Shown here: in pieces, positions 10,743-23,467 of the stretch
How positions within the stretch are numbered: the first letter of the stretch is position 1
Layout: each line of letters opens with the position of its first letter
NCBI RefSeq assembly: GCF_000485595.1
Contig: NW_014577364.1
Location: 139,574 to 203,573, forward strand
DNA length: 64,000 bases
Origin: Priapulus caudatus
Taxonomy: Eukaryota; Priapulida; Priapulimorpha; Priapulimorphida; Priapulidae
Reading direction: 5' to 3'
The notes under the pieces: model-generated
What the model was told of the DNA's origin: nothing
The model's input: the letters and a program-made list of their open reading frames with translations, nothing else
Database searches by the model: none
Translations under genes and position numbers: made by a program

Positions 10743-11196
10743 CTATATATTTCTATATTTCTATATTTCTATATTTATTTATCTTCTTGAAACCTCTTGA
10801 CGGCTTGAAGGACACATACCTATTGAGGATTTCTTTATTGTGTACAACGTGAATATTGGCGAAACGGATTTTCTTGCTAAACATTAAAAATCAATATTCA
10901 TGGGTGTTAAATTAACTGAGACCGTTAAGTTGGGACCTGACCATAATCCCATAATTATAGTGAAAATAATAACACATGCTCACTGTTGTTTTTTCACACG
11001 TTAATTATGAAGTCGTTAGGAGAGCGTACTTGTTATATTTACGCACGCACGCTCGTTTATAATTTATAGCTATAAATATCGATGACAGTTGTTTAGGTAA
11101 ATAACAATTTGACATTCAAGACAGCTCATTATTGTATATATCTATTTATCTGTTTTTGCAACCAAACTGCTCGATTGTTTGATTGTTAGATTTGTT
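10569..11196. other. Intron with (TA)n at 10695-10740
   Basis: Intronic sequence upstream of the alpha-1 exon. Apart from a TA run there is nothing recognisable. Confidence 0.55.
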
Positions 11197-11365
11197 TGGT
11201 TTGATTAATTGATTGATTGATTAATTGCTAGATTGATTGATTGATTGCTTGCTTGACTAATTGATTGATTGATTCGTGCATTCATTCATTCATTCATTCA
11301 TTCATTCATTCATTCATTCATTCATTCATTCATTCATTCATTCATTCGTTCGTTTATTCGTTCGT
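11197..11365. repeat. (GATT)n then (CATT)n tetranucleotide arrays
   Basis: GATT/TTGA units to about 11275, then about 17 CATT units at 11279-11347. The homologous spot at 22010-22085 has only about 6-7 CATT units. Confidence 0.95.
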
Positions 11366-11639
11366 TGGTGTTGTATATGTGTGTATTCATTTAATTATAA
11401 TGTAATTATAGTATTATTAACAGATAAAGCATATATGGCAGCAAATCCTGTGCAGACTGTAATATCTTTTTAATCCGCTATGGTCGCACAAGCACAATTT
11501 TGTCGAAGTAATTAAATATGCGTTACTGATCAAAAGCAATGGAGTTGAGATATAGCTATAGCGTACGGCTACACGAAAAACATAGCTTTGCGTGAACTCG
11601 TGTAGAAAATTAACTCATTCTTGTATTCTCGTCTCCTAG

Positions 11640-11724
11640 CAACTGGGATTCAGCGAGGATGTAGCGGGAGCAACATTCATGGCGGCGGGAAGCTCCGCTC
11701 CGGAGTTATTCACGTCTATCATAG
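11640..11724 (+). CDS. SLC24: NCKX exon: alpha-1 repeat, first half
   Basis: The acceptor is cctag ending at 11639 and the donor is GTAAGA at 11725. The exon encodes [20 protein letters not shown] followed by [14 protein letters not shown] holds the acidic residue that binds cation in the alpha-1 repeat of the family. The 85-nt exon starts in phase 0 and leaves one base, which joins the next exon to make Gly. The preceding intron (4951-11639) contains a TA-flanked transposon and a LINE nested in a foldback element. A second, frame-broken version lies at 22381-22462. Confidence 0.95.
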
Positions 11725-12033
11725 GTAAGACTCCGACAATCTATTACTAGTGAAGTCCGCAAATGGTGTCATATACCGCATATTACCACCAGCGTATTGA
11801 TTCTGCAGGACACGTATATACACATACATTTATGTATATTATGTATTGTAGGAGTTGTATGATACGAATAAAAAATATCAAGAGCTAATAATACCTAATT
11901 AATAGGTATTATTAGCTCTTGTAAATATGTACGTGAATGTGAGAGAGAAACTGATTGCGAAAGAAAGATAGATATATTATGCAAATAATATCTAGATAAT
12001 TATATACACACACATATATATACACATAGGGGC

Positions 12034-12101
<68 letters not shown>

Positions 12102-12640
12102 GGGTGTACGCGTCTGTGTTCGTCTGTGCGTGCGTGCGTGCGTACGTGCGTGCGCGCGTGCGTGTGTGACTGTGTGAATTTGAAATAAAGAACGTGAGCA
12201 TAGACTATAGGTGCACGTTTCTCCGTTTGTGATGATCTTAATTTTTACTACATACTACTACATACATTACTATTATACATTATCACAAATTCAACGGGTT
12301 TGATTGGCTTCGTATACATATGTCCCAAATAATCCGTGGCGTCCCTAACAGTGTGACTACCTAGCAAGATCTACAATTATCAAAATATATTGGGTCTTTT
12401 CATTGGCGATCGAAAACCCCTTTAGTTATTTCCGCGATTATCCGCTAAGCATTCAACGCAAGGGATTTCTTTCTCAAAAACGAATGCGTGCATGATGCGA
12501 AAGGCGTGCATGATAAAACAAAATTGTGTGAAGTGTGAATGTGCATGTGCACGCTTGTGCGTGTGCGCTTGCGCGCTTGCGTGTGTATTTAATGTGCGTT
12601 AAACTCTAACGTGTTAAAAGGGTTTGCTGTATTGTTCTAG
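11725..12640. other. Intron between the alpha-1 exons
   Basis: Contains the hairpin at 11880, CA and TA runs at 12038-12098 and a GTGC-rich run to 12170. No other feature. Confidence 0.75.
11880..11920. repeat. Short hairpin palindrome
   Basis: 17-base perfect arms (AAGAGCTAATAATACCT) around a 7-base AT loop. The copy at 22617-22658 has one arm altered. Confidence 0.9.
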
Positions 12641-12744
12641 GCGTCTTTGTTGCTAAGGGTGACGTCGGCACAGGGACTATAGTTGGCTCTGCGGTTTTCA
12701 ACATCCTATTCGTCATCGGTATCTGTGGACTATGTGCAGGCCAG
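12641..12744 (+). CDS. SLC24: NCKX exon: alpha-1 repeat, second half
   Basis: The acceptor is ttctag ending at 12640 and the donor is GTGAGT at 12745. It encodes GVFVAKGDVGTGTIVGSAVF then NILFVIGICGLCAGQ. GTIVGSAVFNIL is the signature of the second helix of the alpha-1 repeat, with the Asn that contributes to the ion site. The 104-nt exon completes the phase-1 codon left by the previous exon and ends in phase 0. KGDVG and GLCAGQ again resemble NCKX3/4. A second version with two inserted bases lies at 23362-23467. Confidence 0.95.
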
Positions 12745-14452
12745 GTGAGTTAAATTATTAATAGGCATGATTAATCCCATTACACCTACAAAGAATGTTA
12801 CCTTTAGGGCTGGAGCTCTGTGTGCACGCCTGTAAAGCCGACACAACTAACTAATTAACATGCTGAGCTTAGCTAACTCTATTTCGGAAGTGACGTACGT
12901 GCGCGACTCTGTCATAACCTTGCAACCGTTCAAGGTCACTACAATTCAGGCGAGTACTAACCTGCACGTATCTGGACATCCTCCTGCTAGAAAACGTCTG
13001 AATCGCACCTGGCTACAATCCAATTAACATCAAACTTGCCACAGGGACCAAAAGGCACGTGTTGTAATTTGTCCCGGAGATTTCCTCTCTAGCATTCATG
13101 AACAACATAAAATAACTGAATTGGGCGGTAAAGAGGAGAGAGGGCGGTTTACTGTTTTTACCTGAAAAACAAACATGTCACCATGGTGGGCAGCCGTGAT
13201 AGTTTCCTCCGGGAATAGGTTCCATGAGAACGAGTAGGAAAATAACGTCAACGTCAGCTGCTGCTTATATATTTCATCGGTAATTAAATAGCTATTGTGT
13301 TGCCTATCGAGTGTTCATTGAAGTTTAATAACGTCCGTGTTTAGATTGATTTCACTTTGATTATATTGACGGTTTATGAATCCCGTACGTGCTATACTGT
13401 GTTGAGCCGAGCTACAATGTACCCGCGCCGCTGCAGTGTGTAGAAGTAAAGGCAGCGCTTCATGTCGCTATGAGTTTTGTAGTGAACAAGCCGCTACAGG
13501 AGATATACAATTATCACTTGCCCCATTGATACAGCGATAACCTCCATAGCTATGCACAGTAATACCAGGAGTAAGATAATATAGGATATATTATATTATA
13601 TTATATTTTATATATATTTATATTATATTATATTAGGATTAGATAATATATATATCCTATATTATCTTACTCCTGGTAATACTTATAGTTATTATTGGTT
13701 GTTCACTGTTAATAGTCTACATACGATTGCCTGACGTGACGAGAGTCACACGAACATAACCACTGAACTAATTAGGATGATCCCGTAAGAAAGCGTGCGC
13801 ACTTGCGGCCTTATAAGTATACAGTCGCGGGTTGTACGATTTTATAGTTTTATATGCCGATACGCTCAAGCTAGTACTACACTACATATACCGCTGCAAC
13901 AAGAGCGATGCCTTGCAGCATCGATACAATAATCGACCAATATATAGCATCGCAGTAGCAGTGCCACAAGCAGATATACTCCGCTAACATAACAGTTCTA
14001 CATTATTAGTATTATTACAATTATTATAGTTGTTGAACAATTACAGCGCAGCAATACTAGAAATCATACGGCCGCTGTAATGCGATATAATACTGGGTAA
14101 AGAAAAGCAAATACCGAAGCTGCTAATAGCTCGAACAGATTTCGATCGTGTTGATATTGTAGAAACAGCATAGACATACAGTACTCAATGACGACGTATA
14201 ATGTTTCTGGTAACGGTCGGCATTAAGCATGCGACGATCGAATATCAAATAAGCCGAGGCTAAGTCATTAAGCGAGTAAGCCAATATCGCTGGTAACGAT
14301 CTACGAGATATGTGTCCGCGCACGACCGCAGTTTACTACAGTCTGTAATCGAGCGCAGGTGGCATTTAGTTAATTCAGCGTCCCTCGATGAAATCTAGTT
14401 ATGTCGTTCCGCTATAGGCGAAGTGGGTTTTCCAGGTTAACGTCCCCTATAG
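12745..14452. other. Intron downstream of alpha-1, no exon
   Basis: Apart from the inverted repeat at 13563-13678 this is unique-looking intron, matched by 23468-25215. Confidence 0.65.
13563..13678. repeat. Inverted repeat with 29-base arms and AT-rich loop
   Basis: TACCAGGAGTAAGATAATAT plus nine further bases at the left are repeated inverted at the right end. The interior is TATTA-rich. It may be a small foldback transposon; no clear target duplication is seen. Second copy at 24303-24418. Confidence 0.88.
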
Positions 14453-14460
14453 CTTCTCCC

Positions 14461-14802
14461 CACAGGCACTTGGAGCGTTTCAATAAAATATAATGCTAAA
14501 TAAATACGAAATCTATTTAATACCAAAGTCTTAATGTTTCTATACTCTCTTTCATCTATTATTGCCGACAATTTCCTGTAAATGCCATCCAAATGCTCAT
14601 TTACAACAAACTCCAGCCGCCATGGCTGCCGCTGCACACTGACAGCCAGCGTTTGTTGGAGATGAGTATTTGGACGGCATTTGCAGGAAATTGTCGGCAA
14701 TAATAGATGAAAGAGAGTATAGAAACATTAAGACTTTGGTAGTAAATAGATTTCGTATTTATTTAGTATTATATTTTATTGAAACGCCTCCAAGTGCCTG
14801 TG
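14461..14802. mobile_element. hAT-like foldback MITE (342 bp)
   Basis: Ends CACAGGCACTTGGAGCGTTT and its inverse, with long arms of about 160 bp that pair almost throughout. Target duplication CTTCTCCC is at 14453-14460; the right flank reads CTTCTCC here and full CTTCTCCC at 33685-33692 in the second copy. There is no coding capacity. Compared with the copy at 26198 the palindrome tip is shortened. Confidence 0.87.
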
Positions 14803-14810
14803 CTTCTCCT

Positions 14811-17458
14811 GCCTTCCGATTAACACGCAGTCACAGCTCGGCGTGCGCAACTTTAGATTTTCCCTGGCGCGACTGCTTCTCCTTAATGCGTTGCTAGGCA
14901 ATGGAGATTACGCGGCGCTGGATGCAGTGGGCGGAATATTGACACGGGCTGCTCCGCCAAGTGCCCGGTGGAAGCTGACTAGATCGCTCAGCTCAACTGG
15001 TTATATATCAACTCAATATGGGCGAAGTATAGTGTACGCTAGCATGCGTGAAGTATGCTCGTTGCGATCTGTTTTGCGATATCTGTCTCCAAGTTCTTGG
15101 CTCTGGCGCACATTTCTCAGTCTGCAACATGTTGCTGGTGTTTGGGTACGGCAGTGTCGACGACTGACATACGAATGTAAGAATTCATGGCGTAAAACAA
15201 ACACAGTCAACAGACGCGGCAGACGCCTCACATCAAGTCGATTCGTAATGTTTCTGCTATTCAGCGTTCATTCCGTCTACAACGATCGCTTTTTCGCCGT
15301 ATCGATCAGCGGACACTACAGTACGAAATGGTTTTAGAAATTGTTTTGATTACGAAACGCTCGTAAACAGTTAATAGGATTTGTAATGAATCACCACAGA
15401 GATATTTGTCATGGATGGTGACTGTACTAAACATTGCACTCGATCGGCTGGTTGGATGGGGGAGGGAGAAGGTATATTGGAAAAGTCTGCCCGAATCAAC
15501 AATAATTTCTTGTGTTATTTGCATGGTTTTCTGACTTTCCGCTTGATACTAACGTTGCGTTCACGTAATATCCGCTGTTTAGATAAACTTTACGAGAAGT
15601 ACATTATAACATCTATGTTTACTATACTCATAGCGTTATTACACCGATGGTAGCTTTAATCTCCCTGTCAGTAATGTAATCGATGATCTATCTCGCCATC
15701 ATTTATCACGCTTGTCCGCAACGACCGCACACTAATCGCTCAACGCGTGCTAACGGCAGTGAATGAAACACCTTACTCGCTCTGAGCACGCCACGTCACC
15801 TCTTCGCGCTTCTCTCTGTCGTATACAGTCTACTCTACTCGACATTGCCCAAGAACGGTTAACGAGTTTGCTCGGAAATGTGTACATGTCAGCTATGCGT
15901 GCTACCGAAGTCTCGCCTTGCCAAAAAAAAGCCGAAAGTAATAATCTGAAGCCAGTATGAAGCCAATATTGCGGCGGAGATATGATCGCGCTTGATTTTT
16001 TCTTCGTTTCGTTGATATTTCTTACCGTCAGTCAAGATGACGAGGCGTAAAGGCGAAAGTCGGGCGCACTAACATCGTCAAAAGGAACAAGGAAAGCATG
16101 AAATTTCGGCTATCGCCACCAATGTGAATGCCTGCCTGTGGATGGCACCTATAAACGACGGGTGCATTAGGTGGCATGCCGAGTAAGGTGCCTTTAGGGA
16201 CGGCCATGCATAATATAACATCTCTCTGCAGATAGTAGTTGAACCTGGCGCAATCGAATGGTAGCGAAAGCTCATAATTATAACATCAATTCAGCGTAAA
16301 ACTAAATTGGAACATCTGAGCCGACGGTTGTTAATTCGTCAAGGACGGTTAATGTTCACTCGCCGCTAGGCTGCACGTTCGTAGGAAATCAAACAGCTCG
16401 TGCTCCCGAGGTTACGGCTCGGCCAACTTCGTATTCGAGCTAATAGAGTTCTTCATTCACGCCACGACCGTGGCTCGTCCCCAGAGGGCGCGCGCATCGA
16501 TACTTCTAAAGCAAAAGCAGAGGCAAAATTCGTATTTCTAGACTGTAGAAGTTCCGATAGTTTCACTCGCACTCCACAAAATCGTAATTGCTGTGCCTGC
16601 GAGATGAGTCATACGATGTAGGCATGCGGTTATGTACGCCATGGACATTGTATAGATAGATCTATGGATAGATGAGATTGGCGGGGCTGCTCATCTGTCT
16701 GAATTACTGGAAATTTTCCACATATAATGCACGAAATAGCCGCATCGATATGGTTGGCTATTCAAATTCATTAATATAGCTTATAACTAGTAATAAGCAG
16801 GTTATTTATATATTTATTATATATATATATATATATATAATATATATATATTTATTTATTTATTTATTTATTTATTAAATGACGATAGATGTAGTAAAAA
16901 TGATGATATGAGATTGCAAGCTGATTACCATTGGTGCAGTAGGCCTAAAAGGTTTCCAGTTTAAACAAGTGACGCGTAGCAATACCAGGGGCAGCTCAAA
17001 GTGCCAAAAGTGTATGATGTACACTTACTAAAACTAATAAACGAGCTATGTATCTAAAATTTTACCAGGTAACAGTAAACACGAAAACCTCAACAACTGA
17101 TGAAACCAACTTATACAAGATGGGGGCAACGCACATACTAAAACTTATAACCACACTGATTAATATGGTAAAACTGTAGATTGAATAGAGTTCCTAATGT
17201 GATCACTGCTATAATTATATGAGAGAGCACTAGAAAATATGTCCATTGAATCAGTCATGCATTAAAGATCAGATCTACTGAGAATGTTGTTTATTGGGTT
17301 ATGTATGCATTGCCTATGGTACTCGGTGGTGCGTAGACCATGCATTGACTATATGCATTCACCCAGCCTAACACTACGCAACAGAGATATCGTATAGCGC
17401 ATCTACAAGTAAAATTTCCCGTATCGTCTACAAACATATAAAATGTATAAAACGATAA
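14811..17458. other. Intronic stretch without recognised exon
   Basis: Several frames of 60-165 codons exist (for example 14843-15337), but none has a recognisable domain, and the second copy at 33693-36350 breaks most of them by indels. Contains TA and TTTA runs at 16799-16876. Confidence 0.55.
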
Positions 17459-17460
17459 TA

Positions 17461-17511
17461 TATATATATATATCAAGAGTAGATAATAACACATGTGTTA
17501 TTATCTACTCT

Positions 17512-17526
<15 letters not shown>
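17461..17526. repeat. Perfect hairpin palindrome in TA run
   Basis: ATCAAGAGTAGATAATAACA and its inverse meet at a central ACATGT, with TA runs on both sides extending the stem. Second copy, slightly degraded, at 36361-36420. Confidence 0.92.
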
Positions 17527-17543
<17 letters not shown>

Positions 17544-18109
17544 CTGTGAAAAGTATCGCATTGTAATGGTGCAGGGAACGTAATGTGCCATGAAATAAAG
17601 ACCAATATAATTTGCTCGCTAAAGATTAATGTTGTCCGCTGAGCGCCACTGTCAGTTAGTAAAAGAAAATTTAAAGCAACCAGGATGGGGACAGCATGTC
17701 AGATCTGATAAAACATAATACACGTACTAGTAAAACACAAAATATTGTTTAAAAAAACCTGCGTCTGGACTACAAGATTCCGAGTCGAACCCCATAATAA
17801 TGTCCCCGACAGGTGTCACTTTGTTTACTATTTGGCTCAGGCCATAGATTTTCTGAATGTGCTATACTCCAGTCGATCCCCATGGATTGTGATTAGTATT
17901 TACGGTTTGGAAAAACATTTGGGGAGGATTGTTATTTATTGTTGCTAACGTTTGAGTTTGTGTTTATTGAGAATAAATCATACGTAGACTATACTAGATT
18001 AGGCTAGTGTGTGGAATTTCGTCTGTTCTTTGGCGTGTATAACAACGTTGTCGATCCACTGAGGAGGGGGCCCTCGAGGAGATTTCTGACATGGCCGTGT
18101 TTTGTTTAG

Positions 18110-18137
18110 TTGGGGGGCGGCGGGGGGGGGGGGGGGG
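18110..18137. repeat. Poly-G tract at block junction
   Basis: A G-rich run directly joins block II copy 1 to the start of block I copy 2. The homologous sequence at 36997 continues into GT repeats instead, so this is probably an assembly join. Confidence 0.8.
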
Positions 18138-21100
18138 ACAGGCTCTTGTATGACGGACAGGTAGTAACTCTACTGAATTTTCCCCCAAGCAGTTCTTACG
18201 CTTGTTAATTGTGGGCAGCCTCACAGCCGCCACCAGACAGAGAGTGTCACCCAGAGAGCAAAATGATGTCCGACAATTGCCACTGCATGGTCACCTAACA
18301 TTCACATGGTCACAGGCCTCATCGATGGACAGCTGTGCCCGGGCAGCGCACCTACTACATTAAAGCGGGGTCAGACCGGAACAGGTTTAGCTCCGAACAT
18401 GACTGCACTTTTTGTGGATCCAGTGAGAACAGCCACTGCACAAGATTGCAATTTACGCGCCAACCCCTTTCCTTTCAAACACCACACGGATGCCTTACCA
18501 GAATCTGCTCAGGCGAGTTTTAGTTAGCAACCAGATATCATTATCTTTGGTTTAGCCACTGTTTACGCTAGGCCCTTCGACTCCAGCCCAGACTTCGCAG
18601 AGGTGTCAAGATTCTGTTTGAACCTCATTATATGACTTTGATGTTATGATAAGTACATCAGCGTATAACAGTTCCAAGGACAACCGCCGGTGCGGAATTC
18701 AGTGACAGCGCGCCTCAAGCTACAAATAATGAAAGTAGCGGGTCAGCGAACCGGGCTTTGAGTGCACTCCAACCTAGACTTTAAATTGATCACTATATGA
18801 ATTGTTAATCCTAACTCTGCGGCTTATCATTAGCGTACATTGATTGACTTGTGCTCACTATCCATTCAGGCATAATCCAGTCGTGGTCATATAGCCCACC
18901 ACAAGAACTTCATGCGGAAGACGGTCGAAGGCCTCTCTTTCAAGATCAACAAAGGCGAAAAATAAGTTCCTGTCTTTGGCGAAGTATTTTTCTGCAATTG
19001 CCGCACAATAAAGATTGCTATCACTTCTCCTCTTCCTGGCCCGAAACCAAACTTGCATTTCACTTATAGCCACAATATCACGAATCACTTTATCCATCAC
19101 CTCTTCAATGACTTTCAGGACAAGCCTCAGCTAGTTTCCAACCCCTGTAGTTACTCCTATCCAGGGCTTCACCCTTGCCCTTATACAGGTTGATGATATA
19201 ACTATCATCCCAGTCCTCGGGAGTTTTACTCTCAGCTAGTTGCGGCGTTCGCGACGAGATTGGACACGAGAGACAACTAACGTCAGTAGAGGCCTTCAGC
19301 ATTTCAGCAACGACACCAGTAGGTCCGCAGGCTTGCCAGGCTTCATCTTGCTTGATTGCTTCAACACCATCCAGAGTCACCAGTATAGGGGGGACCCAGC
19401 AACAGGTTCAGCCATAGGTAAATCTTCAACAGACCAGGGGAATTCGACGTTAAGTAGACACTCGTAATGCTCTTTCCACGCCTTTTTCTTGGCATTATCA
19501 CTGAGGGAGAGATTGCCCCTGATCATCCTTTTACGCAACTATCACCAACGATGTTCCTGGTTTTTCTTTCTTCATTGCTTGGCGATAACGGATAACGTCT
19601 TCCTTCCCTGATTCAACATCTGCGAATCTACTCTCCTCTGCCTTCTTCTTGCAGCATATACTGCACGCTTAGCTATGCTGTTTAGCTTTAAGGTACTCTT
19701 GTTTGCTGCCACCCTCTTTCACGTTTTCCACAAATGTCTTTTTCTTTTCTACAGCAGAACTGACAGAATCATTCCCACCACCAAGTCTGCTTCCTCTATT
19801 TACCTTTTTCGTGTACCCACAAACTGTATCAGTTGCCTTCAGTAGCGCTACCTTTTAGAAGCTGCCAGGTTTCATCGACTGAAGAGGCGCGATTGTCGTG
19901 TAGTATACTTTCAACCTCTTTCTGGAATTCGTTCTTTACCTCAGGATCTCTCAATTTCTAAGTGTGGAGTTTGGGGGTAAAAATTTGTTTTTCGTGCTTA
20001 GTGGTCAGAGATGAGCAAACTTGTGTTTGGGGCACATTACTCACAGGGAAGGACCTTTACATCTGGAAACAAGTCTGAAGTCACGACGTCTGACAAGGAT
20101 ATAATCAACTTGCTGGAGGCAGCCTCCTGACTGATAAGTAATAAGATGGTTTACTCTCTTTTTGAAGGAGTTACAGATGACAAGTCCATTGGCCACTGAG
20201 AATTCAAGTGTCCTTCACCTTCGGTGTTGCGATCGTCAAAACCAAAAACCACCATAAACGCCTTCATAACCAGCGGATACACTTCGATGTGACCATTGAA
20301 GTCACCGCCAGAGGAACAGGGTCTCAGATTCCCATTCTTGGCCACGGTGCACTGAAGCTCCATCGTAGAAGGCATCCTTGATCTTATCGTCCAGACCCAC
20401 TTGTAGGAGCATATATTGAAAACAATGGTTAGGATGTTTACACCAACAGTAATTTTGATGAGGATAATTCTGTCAGAAATACGCTTTAATGTCAAATACA
20501 TTATCTACCAATTTCTGAAGCAAGAAAAATTACAACTCCACCGGTAGCCTTATCATTGCCAGCTCAGAAGAACTTGTACTTGAGTCTTTTTCACTAATCA
20601 TGCGAGCTGACCCAGCTCTCCACCTAGTCTCCTGTAGACAGCATAGGTCAATCCTCCTTCCTTGAGATAGGTCTCAACCACTCGCTACATCTTCTTCTCA
20701 TTGTGCCAACATTCAATGTTGCAATACGAAATTTTGACGCGCGGTCGCAGCTGTCGATCTGGCGATGCCACGCTCCGACACCCACCCTACCGTTAACGAC
20801 ATTAGGAGTCCCGTTTTCTTCTGATACGATTACTATGAACTACCATGACTTTTAATGGAGCCAGCGTTTTACGCTGGATGCCCTTCCTAACACCAACCTT
20901 AGAAATCACAGCATCTAGAGAGCTGGGTTCTGAAAGGCTGCATCAACCAGGAGCCAGACCAGAAGGAAGCCCAAAGGATGAGTAACCAAGAGACAGTAGA
21001 TGGAAACACCACAAAGACAGCAAACTGGTTAAGCCGCAGTAACCCGCCTTTTGCCCCTTCTCCTGTTAGTGAAAAACGGTTCTGCCCGTGAACAGGCAGG

Positions 21101-21328
21101 AGCTGGACTTTGGTTGAGTCAAAGGCTAAATTTTGCGCAAGCATTCGCGGCATTTTATAGGCTGAGAAACCTTACTACCCCGGCAATTGACAACCACTTC
21201 AGAACCGTAAAGCTTATTGACTAAAATAGGCAAATGATGGAGTAGAGAAACATTAAAAATTTGGTTGGAATACATTTTCGTGTTTGTTTAATCATCATTT
21301 TATTATTAAAACGTTCCAGGTGCCCGTG
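18138..21328 (-). mobile_element. Second copy of the LINE (3' truncated) and foldback right arm
   Basis: Same LINE as 6961-10445, entering at the position of 7424, so the tail and part of the C-terminus are missing. Extra indels split the endonuclease and RT frames further. The foldback right arm ends GTGCCCGTG at 21328, followed by CGAATAGG. Confidence 0.9.
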
Positions 21329-22380
21329 CGAATAGGCTACGTGAATGCTACGCCAATATTTCCACACACGGTTTCCCAGCAATTTCTCCTGGCGTGCGCA
21401 AGCGACATACCCTAACATTACCAGTCACATATTTATCTTGGCGTCTGCTTGCTTATTGATTCACCATAACATATATATATGTATATATATATATATATAT
21501 AAATATATATATATACATAGTATATATTTCTATATAATTTCTATATTTCTAAATATTTTATTTATTTATTTATTTATTTTCTTGAAAACCTCTTGACGGC
21601 TTGAAGGACACGATACCTATTGAGGTGTGTCTTTATTGTGTACAATGTGAATATTGGCGAAACGATTTTCTTGCTAAACATTAAAAATCAATATTCATGG
21701 GTGTTTAAATTAACTGAGACACGTTAAGTTGGGACCTGACCATAATCCATAATTATAGTTTAAATATAAACACCTGCTAATGTTGTTTTTTCACACGTTA
21801 ATTATGAAGTCGTTAGAGAGCGTACTTGTTATATTTACGCACGCACGCTCGTTTATAATTTATAACTATAAATAGCGATGACAGTTTGTTTAGGTAAATA
21901 ACAATTTGACATTCAAGACAGCTCATTATTGTATATTATATCTATTTACTGTTTTTGCAACCAAACTGCTCGATTTGTTTGATTGTTAGATTTGTTTGGT
22001 TTGATTAATTGATTGATTGATTGCTTGCTTGACTAATTGATTGATTGATTCGTGCATTCATTCATTCATTCATTCATTCATTCGTCCGTTTATTCGTTCA
22101 TTGGTGTTGTATATGTGTGTATTCATTTAATTATAATGTAATTACATAGTATTATTAACAGATAAAGCATATATGGCAGCAATCCTGTGCAGACTGTAAT
22201 ATCTTTTTTAATCGCTATGGTCGCACAAAGCACAATTTTGTCGAAGTAATTAAATATGCGTTTACTGATCAAAAGCAATGGAGTTGAAGATATAGCTATA
22301 GCGTACGGCTACAGCGAAAAACATAGCTTTGCGTGAACTCGTGTAGAAAATTAACTCATTCTTGTATTCTCGTCTCCTAG

Positions 22381-22462
22381 CAACTGGGATTCAGCGAGGA
22401 TGTTAGCGGGCAACATTCATGGCGGGGGAAGCTCCGCTCCGGAGTTATCACGTCTATCATAG
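22381..22462 (+). pseudogene. Second, frame-broken copy of NCKX alpha-1 first-half exon
   Basis: Near-identical to 11640-11724 with splice sites kept, but one T is inserted in the GATGTAGCG region and four bases are lost at three places. The length is 82 instead of 85 nt and the internal frame is destroyed. Flanking intron also matches, with scattered 1-base indels. These are more likely consensus errors in a redundant contig than a decayed gene copy. Confidence 0.85.
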
Positions 22463-22772
22463 GTAAGACTCCGACAATCTATTACTAGTGAAGTCCGCAA
22501 ATGGTGTCATATACGCATATTACCACCAGCGTATTGATTCTGCAGGACACGTATATACACATACATTTATGTATATTATGTATTGTAGGAGTTGTATGAT
22601 ACGAATAAAAAATATCAAGAGCTAATATATACCTAATTAATAGGTATTATTAGCTCTTGTAAATATGTACGTGAATGTGAGAGAGAGAAACTGATTGCGA
22701 AAGAAATGATAGATATATTATGCAATAATATCTAGATAATTATATACACACACATATATATACACATAGGGC

Positions 22773-22805
<33 letters not shown>

Positions 22806-23361
22806 ATATATATATATGGGGGTGTACGCGTCTGTGTTCGTCTGTGCGTGCTGTGCGTGCGTACGTGCGTGCGCGCGTGCGTGTGGACTGTGTAATTTGA
22901 AATAAAGAACGTGAGCATAGACTATAGGTGCACGTTTCTCCGTTTGTGATGATCCTAATTTTTACTACATACTACTACATACATTACTATTATACATTAT
23001 CACAAATTCAACGGGTTTGATTGGCTTCGCTATACATATGTCCCAAATAATCCGTTGGCGTCCCTAACAGTGTGACTACTAGCAAGATCTACAATTATCA
23101 AAATAATATTGGGTCTTTTCATTGGCGATCGAAAACCCCTTTTGTTATCTTTCCGCGATTATCCGCTAAGCATTCAACGCAAGGGATTTCTTTCTCAAAA
23201 ACGAATGCGTGCATGATGCGAAATGGCGCATGATAAAACAAAATGTGTTGAAGTGTGAATGTGCATGTGCACGCTTGTGCGTGTGCGCTTGCGCGCTTGC
23301 GTGTGTATTTAATGTGCGTTAAACTCTAACGTGTTAAAAGGGTTTGGCTTTATTGTTCTAG

Positions 23362-23467
23362 GGCGTCTTTGTTGCTAAGGGTGACGTCGGCACAGGGACT
23401 ATAGTTGGCCTCTGCGGTTTTCAACATCCTATTCGTCATCGGTATCTGTGGACTATGTTCAGGCCAG
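23362..23467 (+). pseudogene. Second, frame-broken copy of NCKX alpha-1 second-half exon
   Basis: Matches 12641-12744 but carries an extra G at the start, an extra C in the GTTGGCTCT region and a G-to-T change near the 3' end. The donor reads GTGAGG. The block context is the same as for 22381-22462, so it is probably an unpolished alternate haplotype rather than a true pseudogene. Confidence 0.83.

Noticed and set aside
14843-15337. 164-codon frame as a possible exon
   Set aside because: No motif, no convincing splice borders, and indels in the second copy (33730-34210) do not preserve the frame.
17770-17800. Possible tRNA B-box-like word (GAGTCGAACCCC)
   Set aside because: No matching A-box or cloverleaf around it; no tRNA or rRNA gene found in the window.
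22381-23467. True tandem duplication of NCKX exons
   Set aside because: Flanking intron is copied too with random single-base indels, and splice sites are intact while frames are broken; this fits a redundant contig better than a gene duplication.
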